DNA from: Auritidibacter ignavus | GTDB lineage: Bacteria; Actinomycetota; Actinomycetes; Actinomycetales; Micrococcaceae | NCBI RefSeq assembly: GCF_003703835.1 | Contig: NZ_RDQR01000005.1 | Span: 59,754 to 123,753 of the forward strand | DNA: 64,000 bases | Direction: 5' to 3' | Shown here: piece after piece, positions 61,085 to 64,000 of the stretch | Position numbering within the stretch: position 1 is the first letter of the stretch | How the letters are laid out: each line of letters opens with the position of its first letter | Notes under the pieces: model-generated | Told to the model about the DNA's origin: nothing | Databases searched by the model: none | The model's input: the letters and a program-made list of their open reading frames with translations, nothing else | Made by a program: the position numbers and the translations under genes

Positions 61085-61112
61085 TGTCACATTAACGATC
61101 GAATATATGACA
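61085..61112. promoter_or_regulatory. Candidate res subsite for the resolvase
   Basis: TGTCACATTAAC-GATC-GAATATATGACA (split arms with TGTCA / TGACA ends) has the size and dyad form of a 28-bp serine-resolvase subsite and directly precedes the resolvase gene. More TGACA/TGTGACA half-sites lie at about 61024-61056. Confidence 0.6.
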
Positions 61113-61125
61113 GGAGCAGACCAGG

Positions 61126-61742
61126 GTGTTGATCGGGTACGCGAGAGTCTCAAAACCGACGGCTCCCAAACCACAGACTTGCAACGAGATGCTTTACTTG
61201 CTGCCGGTGTTGATCCGGAGCAGCTTTACGAAGATCAAGCTTCTGGCAAGCAAGACGATCGACCACAGCTGGCAGCGTGTCTGAAAGCACTACGGTCTGG
61301 GGACACGTTGATCGTGTGGAAGCTCGACCGGCTCGGTCGGGATTTACGTCACCTGGTCAACGTCGTCCATGATCTGACCGACCGTGGCGTGGGGTTGAAG
61401 GTGCTCACTGGTCAAGGGGCGGCCATTGACACCACCACTGCTTCCGGCAAACTGGTGTTTGGCATTTTCGCTGCTCTGGCAGAGTTTGAACGTGAACTGA
61501 TTTCTGAACGCACCAAGGCCGGACTCGCTTCAGCGCGAGCACGTGGCCGCAAAGGTGGGCGACCCTACAAAATGACGCCAGCCAAAGTCCGCCTGGCCGC
61601 AGCGTCCATGGGCCAACCGGGTACCAAGGTCGGTGAGCTGTGCAAAGAACTCGGGGTAACCCGCCAAACCCTCTACCGGCACGTCTCTCCGACAGGAGAG
61701 CTCCGTCCCGACGGGAGAAAAGCCCTCGGTATCGGTCTGTGA
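61126..61742 (+). pseudogene. Serine resolvase (TnpR/TniR-like), frameshifted near the catalytic serine
   Basis: From GTG 61126 the frame reads VLIGYARVSK, the N-terminus of serine resolvases with nucleophile Ser at TCA 61150-61152. At the A-run 61152-61155 the frame must shift by -1 to continue as TDGSQTTDLQRDALLAAG and through KLDRLGRDLRHLVN, GIFAALAEFERELISERT and the C-terminal HTH (VGELCKELGVTRQTLYRHV). One A seems to have been lost. An uninterrupted reading from ATG 61107 exists but lacks the GYARVS motif and catalytic serine. Recently inactivated, unless ribosomes slip on AAAA. Confidence 0.8.
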
Positions 61743-62078
61743 AGCCGCCTTCTGAAATCGGTGCAGTCAGCTTCTGAAAAATGACATCAGGACAGGCTGA
61801 TGCTCAAGACGGGAGGGTGACCTCAGAAAACGGCAGGTTATTTTGCCAACACTAGAGAAATAGCGCTTAATGTGATGTGTGTTACACAAGGTTACTAGAG
61901 GTAATTTAAGACTTTTCAGGAAACCTCAATTAGTCGTTGACTGAGATCGCAGTGTATCGCATTATTTGAGGGAACTGAGTAGAGATTTTTGCAACGTTTT
62001 TCAAGTGTTCGCTGAAGAAATGATCTCTTACGCTGGAATGACAGGCCACTCACCAAATAGGTTGAAGGGACGAAGGCC
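61743..62078. promoter_or_regulatory. Upstream region of module 2
   Basis: About 335 bp. It contains the right end of the resolvase element (to 61786), a Tn3-end-like GGGTGACCTCAGAAAACGG at 61815-61833, a CRP-like box (61871-61886) and an AT-rich promoter zone. No gene is recognisable on either strand. Confidence 0.5.
61871..61886. promoter_or_regulatory. Possible CRP-type box upstream of module 2
   Basis: TGTGATGTGTGTTACA matches TGTGA-N6-TCACA at 9 of 10 core positions. It lies about 190 bp before the presumed start of the precursor gene. It could link module expression to the CRP protein at 3.7 kb. Confidence 0.4.
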
Positions 62079-62711
62079 ATATTTGCCAAATCGTTTAATA
62101 ACTTCCGCAGGCTTATAGGGGCACTAGGAGTGGCGACTCTAGCGCTCACTGTATTTTTGGCTCAACCTGCTACGGCCACACAAGATTCTACCCTCTCGTC
62201 TTCAGAACAAAAAACTGCTCTTGAAGAGATCAGCACAGATGACCTTCATCAGCTTATTGATATTTCGAAAGAAGCAGACCCCGCGGGGCATGAAGCACGT
62301 GCTGAATTAGTTCGTTCTTCTCACGTAAACGTAGAGATGCCGACAGGATTCTCTACGGGTGACGCTGATTTGGACGCCGAAGTTCTCGCTACTGTGTTTG
62401 ATGACTACGAAGCGTTGGCCGGTATTCTTGATATGTACGACGCCGGTGCTATAAACGTTGAAACTGATGCTAGTGGAATCACGGTCTGGGAGTTTGATGA
62501 GGACGCATTCGGTGTTTCAGGTTCCGGAGAAATAGGACCTCAGAGTGAGACAATGCCTCAGTATCCATCAGCGTGGGCTGCTGCCATTGCATGGATAAGT
62601 GCCAACGTCGGAATGTGTGCGGCGCTAACTCCGGTTCCTCCAGCAGCAATCGCCTGTGCAACGGGCTTTGGTATCGGCGGTTTCATTATTGATGTCAATC
62701 AGGGATGCTGA
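62079..62711 (+). CDS. Module 2 secreted precursor with hydrophobic three-Cys C-terminal segment
   Basis: 210 residues if read from the AUA codon at 62079, which lies 9 nt after GAAGGG and gives a normal signal peptide (FAKSFNNFRRLIGALGVATL...PATA). The first standard start in frame, GTG 62130, would cut off the positive N-region. The acidic pro-region shares EVLATVF and a TDASG turn with module 1. The last 48 residues begin PSAWAAAIAW and carry three Cys with spacing C-X12-C-X16-C (module 1: C-X13-C-X16-C), ending VNQGC. The gene may be intact with an unusual start or silenced by an ATG-to-ATA change. Confidence 0.78.
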   Translation: MFAKSFNNFRRLIGALGVATLALTVFLAQPATATQDSTLSSSEQKTALEEISTDDLHQLIDISKEADPAGHEARAELVRSSHVNVEMPTGFSTGDADLDAEVLATVFDDYEALAGILDMYDAGAINVETDASGITVWEFDEDAFGVSGSGEIGPQSETMPQYPSAWAAAIAWISANVGMCAALTPVPPAAIACATGFGIGGFIIDVNQGC

Positions 62712-62746
62712 AAATAACCTGGTAGAAGCCGATTCAAGGAGGACCT

Positions 62747-63112
62747 ATGCGGGACATATGGAATGTTGTAGCGGCTATCGCTATGGGAGTAGTCATATGG
62801 TCACTGGGCGTTATTGACTTAATGGGGCAATGGTGGATACCCGCTGTGTTAGCTGCTGTGGTCGTCGCTGCGATGATAGCAGCTCAGATGAGCGGACCGG
62901 ATGACGTCAAACCGTCTTCGCGGCGCGTTTTGACTCTAGTAGTGCTGATAGCTGTGACCTTTATGCTGGTGCCCCGATGGGACTGGCAAGGATTGCAAAT
63001 GATTCCGCTGGCGCTGCTGAGCATTGGCGCTGCTGGAAACACCTGGTGGGCACTTCACGTGCACCCTGAACAACCACAAGCACCCCGGACTAGCCAGTCA
63101 CAACACGCATAA
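62747..63112 (+). CDS. Module 2 partner: four-helix membrane protein (candidate immunity protein)
   Basis: 121 residues with four membrane helices (WNVVAAIAMGVVIWSLGVID, WWIPAVLAAVVVAAMIAAQM, RVLTLVVLIAVTFMLVP, IPLALLSIGAAGNTWWAL), a basic loop between helices 2 and 3 (KPSSRR) and a Gln/His-rich tail. AAGGAGG lies 5 nt before the ATG, 35 bp after the precursor stop. Sequence identity with the module 1 partner is low, but topology, size and position agree, as expected for fast-evolving immunity proteins. Confidence 0.75.
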   Translation: MRDIWNVVAAIAMGVVIWSLGVIDLMGQWWIPAVLAAVVVAAMIAAQMSGPDDVKPSSRRVLTLVVLIAVTFMLVPRWDWQGLQMIPLALLSIGAAGNTWWALHVHPEQPQAPRTSQSQHA

Positions 63113-63130
63113 CGTCCAATACAAGAATTC

Positions 63131-63160
63131 GTGGCCATCGACAAGGTTGTCGATGGCCAC
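63131..63160 (+). terminator. Terminator of module 2
   Basis: Inverted repeat GTGGCCATCGACAA / TTGTCGATGGCCAC (63131-63144 and 63147-63160), 18 bp after the partner gene stop. Confidence 0.8.
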
Positions 63161-63270
63161 TGTGCATACAATTCAGGCCTTCGACGGCACGCCCTGCAGA
63201 AAATGTGGTCGCAAAATGCCGGTAAATTACCGCTCATTTACCGCACGAATACCGCAATTAGGGGACGACG

Positions 63271-63516
63271 TTAGTCGCGTCCGAAGCGCTGGTAGGCGGC
63301 CTGCCGGGTGGTTTCCAGTGCTGCGCCGATGACGGTCCAGGAGTCTCCCGCCTCTCTCGCTTGCTGCACTGCTGCCCGGAGGTCGGCTTCGGCTTGTGCC
63401 AGGTTGGCTCGAGCGGTGCGGATGTTGCGGAAGTGTGTTGCGTTTTGGACAGGGGTGACTGCTGGGTCAAGATCCTCAAGACCGGTGGCGTTATTGGTAT
63501 GTAAATGGGTGCTCAT
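63271..63516 (-). CDS. HTH antitoxin-like protein
   Basis: 81 residues from the ATG at 63516 (GTG 63525 is possible). A helical, Ala-rich middle is followed by SWTVIGAALETTRQAAYQRFG, a helix-turn-helix common in small actinobacterial DNA-binding proteins. GAGGTGAG precedes the ATG. It follows the toxin-like gene by 5 bp, the order seen in some toxin-antitoxin operons, and could bind the palindrome in front of that gene. Confidence 0.7.
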   Translation of the reverse strand: MSTHLHTNNATGLEDLDPAVTPVQNATHFRNIRTARANLAQAEADLRAAVQQAREAGDSWTVIGAALETTRQAAYQRFGRD

Positions 63517-63521
63517 GGTTC

Positions 63522-63759
63522 TCACCTCAGATAGTCATAAAATTTGGGACGTAAGGCGTCAGCGTGAATGATTCGCAGCGGTGTTTGGGCAGGGACTGCC
63601 ACGACTTCCATGAGGTTTCCTGCCTGATCTGGACCGATCAGTCAGAGGCCGTTCATCCCCGTGGTGCTCGTATTCCACGAGGCGTAGCGCGTTGTCGTAG
63701 GCATGGAGCACATCGGCTGTGCTGTAGCCGTGCTTCAGCGCACTCCGCAAAACCTCCAT
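63522..63759 (-). pseudogene. Frameshifted BrnT-like toxin gene
   Basis: The start [21 protein letters not shown] reads into [12 protein letters not shown], then one extra base near 63642 shifts the frame. In the next frame the protein continues [28 protein letters not shown] and ends at 63522, just before the antitoxin. The joined 78-residue product has the pattern of small BrnT-like toxins (GxDxxGxLxEVVxV, IHAMxxRxxY). As sequenced the toxin is broken after about 36 residues. Confidence 0.72.
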
Positions 63760-63782
63760 ACTGTAAAGATAACATTTACAGT
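63760..63782. promoter_or_regulatory. Palindromic operator of the toxin-antitoxin genes
   Basis: ACTGTAAA-N7-TTTACAGT is a perfect 8-bp-arm dyad that touches the toxin ATG. It is a good candidate for autorepression by the HTH protein; its position also suggests a leaderless or very short-leader mRNA. Confidence 0.7.
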
Positions 63783-63800
63783 GAGTGAAAACCAGTCAAC

Positions 63801-64000
63801 TGAAGCGCCCTGGGTTTTGTTCCGCTTGTTATACGGGGCTTAGGGCTTGTGCCTGGGTCATATGGTAGCTGGTTTCGGCTTCGGTCGGGGTCTGGTAGTT
63901 CAAGGCTTCATGCAATCGGGTGGTATTCCACCAGTGGACCCAGTTCATCGTTTCGAATTCCACCTCAGTAGCTGACGGCCAAGCGGGCCGAGCATAAATC
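63801..64000 (-). mobile_element. End of an IS3-family insertion sequence (runs off the window)
   Basis: TGAAGCGCCCTGGGTTTTG at 63801 resembles the terminal repeat of IS3-family elements of actinobacteria. It is followed by the end of a transposase gene on the minus strand. The other end lies outside the window, so target duplication cannot be checked. Confidence 0.75.
63829..64000 (-). CDS. IS3-family transposase (OrfB), C-terminal part
   Basis: The 56 residues visible end the DDE integrase domain: VEFETMNWVHWWNTTRLHEA and LNYQTPTEAETSYH are the typical C-terminal blocks of IS3 OrfB (the W-W-N-x-x-R-L-H motif). The frame is open to the window edge; the N-terminus is outside. Confidence 0.88.
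   Translation of the reverse strand, partial: IYARPAWPSATEVEFETMNWVHWWNTTRLHEALNYQTPTEAETSYHMTQAQALSPV

Larger units (their letters stand above)
60875..61786 (+). mobile_element. Resolvase-only mini-transposon (Tn3/Tn5053-like ends)
   Basis: Inverted ends: GGTCATTTTCAGAAG at the left and, on the other strand at the right, TGTCATTTTTCAGAAG (61771-61786). Similar ends (TGTCATTTTCAGAAG) bound Tn5053/Tn402-type elements, and Tn3-family ends also resemble them. Between lie only a res site and a resolvase gene; no transposase is present. I see no matching 5-bp target duplication. It separates the two toxin-like modules. Confidence 0.6.

Noticed and set aside
61107..61160. Resolvase read as intact from ATG 61107
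   Set aside because: This reading lacks the GYARVS motif and catalytic serine; the motif is present in the neighbouring frame, so a frameshift is the better explanation.
61150..61160. Programmed -1 frameshift in the resolvase
   Set aside because: The site has only AAAA, not a full X-XXY-YYZ heptamer, and no clear downstream stimulatory structure; a simple deletion is more likely.
61916..62149. A 77-codon frame antisense to the start of module 2
   Set aside because: It overlaps the signal-peptide region of the precursor on the opposite strand and has no recognisable features.
59050..63800. CRISPR array or phage-defence cassette in the accessory region
   Set aside because: No regularly spaced repeats and no nuclease, helicase or reverse-transcriptase genes are present.

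Overview
The window comes from a high-GC Gram-positive bacterium, most likely a Micrococcales actinomycete near the Micrococcaceae; I cannot fix the genus. The evidence is a dnaK-grpE-dnaJ-hspR operon and clpB with HspR (HAIR) operators, a CRP-type regulator with a matching box, a MarP-type protease, small actinobacterial families (DUF3073, DUF4177, DUF4235, septum-formation domain), two surface proteins with LAXTG sorting signals, and many GTG or apparently leaderless starts.

Bases 1-59,050 are an ordinary chromosomal backbone. In order: an NSS amino-acid transporter with its small subunit (metP-metS); marP, crp, ridA and DUF4177; a class A penicillin-binding protein and a metallophosphoesterase; a purine block (purC, purD, purM) interleaved with an asparaginase and small genes; a sirtuin; clpB; a BrkB-family membrane protein and a methyltransferase; trmB; a secreted LAXTG nuclease; the HspR-controlled chaperone operon; dps; a cardiolipin synthase; a tetR-MMPL pair; glycerate kinase; a complete Mrp (Mnh) Na+/H+ antiporter operon with mnhA and mnhB fused; an MFS exporter with dcd; tRNA-Gly(CCC); a LAXTG phosphoesterase; a pdxR-pdxS pair; a D-amino-acid oxidoreductase; and an AEC transporter.

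Bases 59,050-64,000 are different. GC content is visibly lower, gene-free gaps are longer, and mobile or broken genes accumulate. Here sit two homologous but diverged two-gene modules. Each encodes a secreted precursor ending in a hydrophobic, three-cysteine segment of 48-49 residues (starting PSAWAA, ending N-x-G-C), followed directly by a small four-helix membrane protein. The modules point outward from a resolvase-only mini-transposon that has its own res site and inverted ends. The resolvase is frameshifted. Module 2 appears to start at AUA or to have lost its ATG. Beyond them lie a toxin-antitoxin pair with a frameshifted toxin and the end of an IS3-family element. The modules look like an undescribed bacteriocin/immunity (or toxin/immunity) family; this function is inference.

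Regulatory links visible in the window: HspR (28.4-29.0 kb) has HAIR operators in front of dnaK (two) and clpB (one). The CRP-family protein (3.7 kb) has a perfect TGTGA-N6-TCACA box in front of metPS. PdxR lies divergent to pdxS, but its PLP-binding lysine is replaced by serine.
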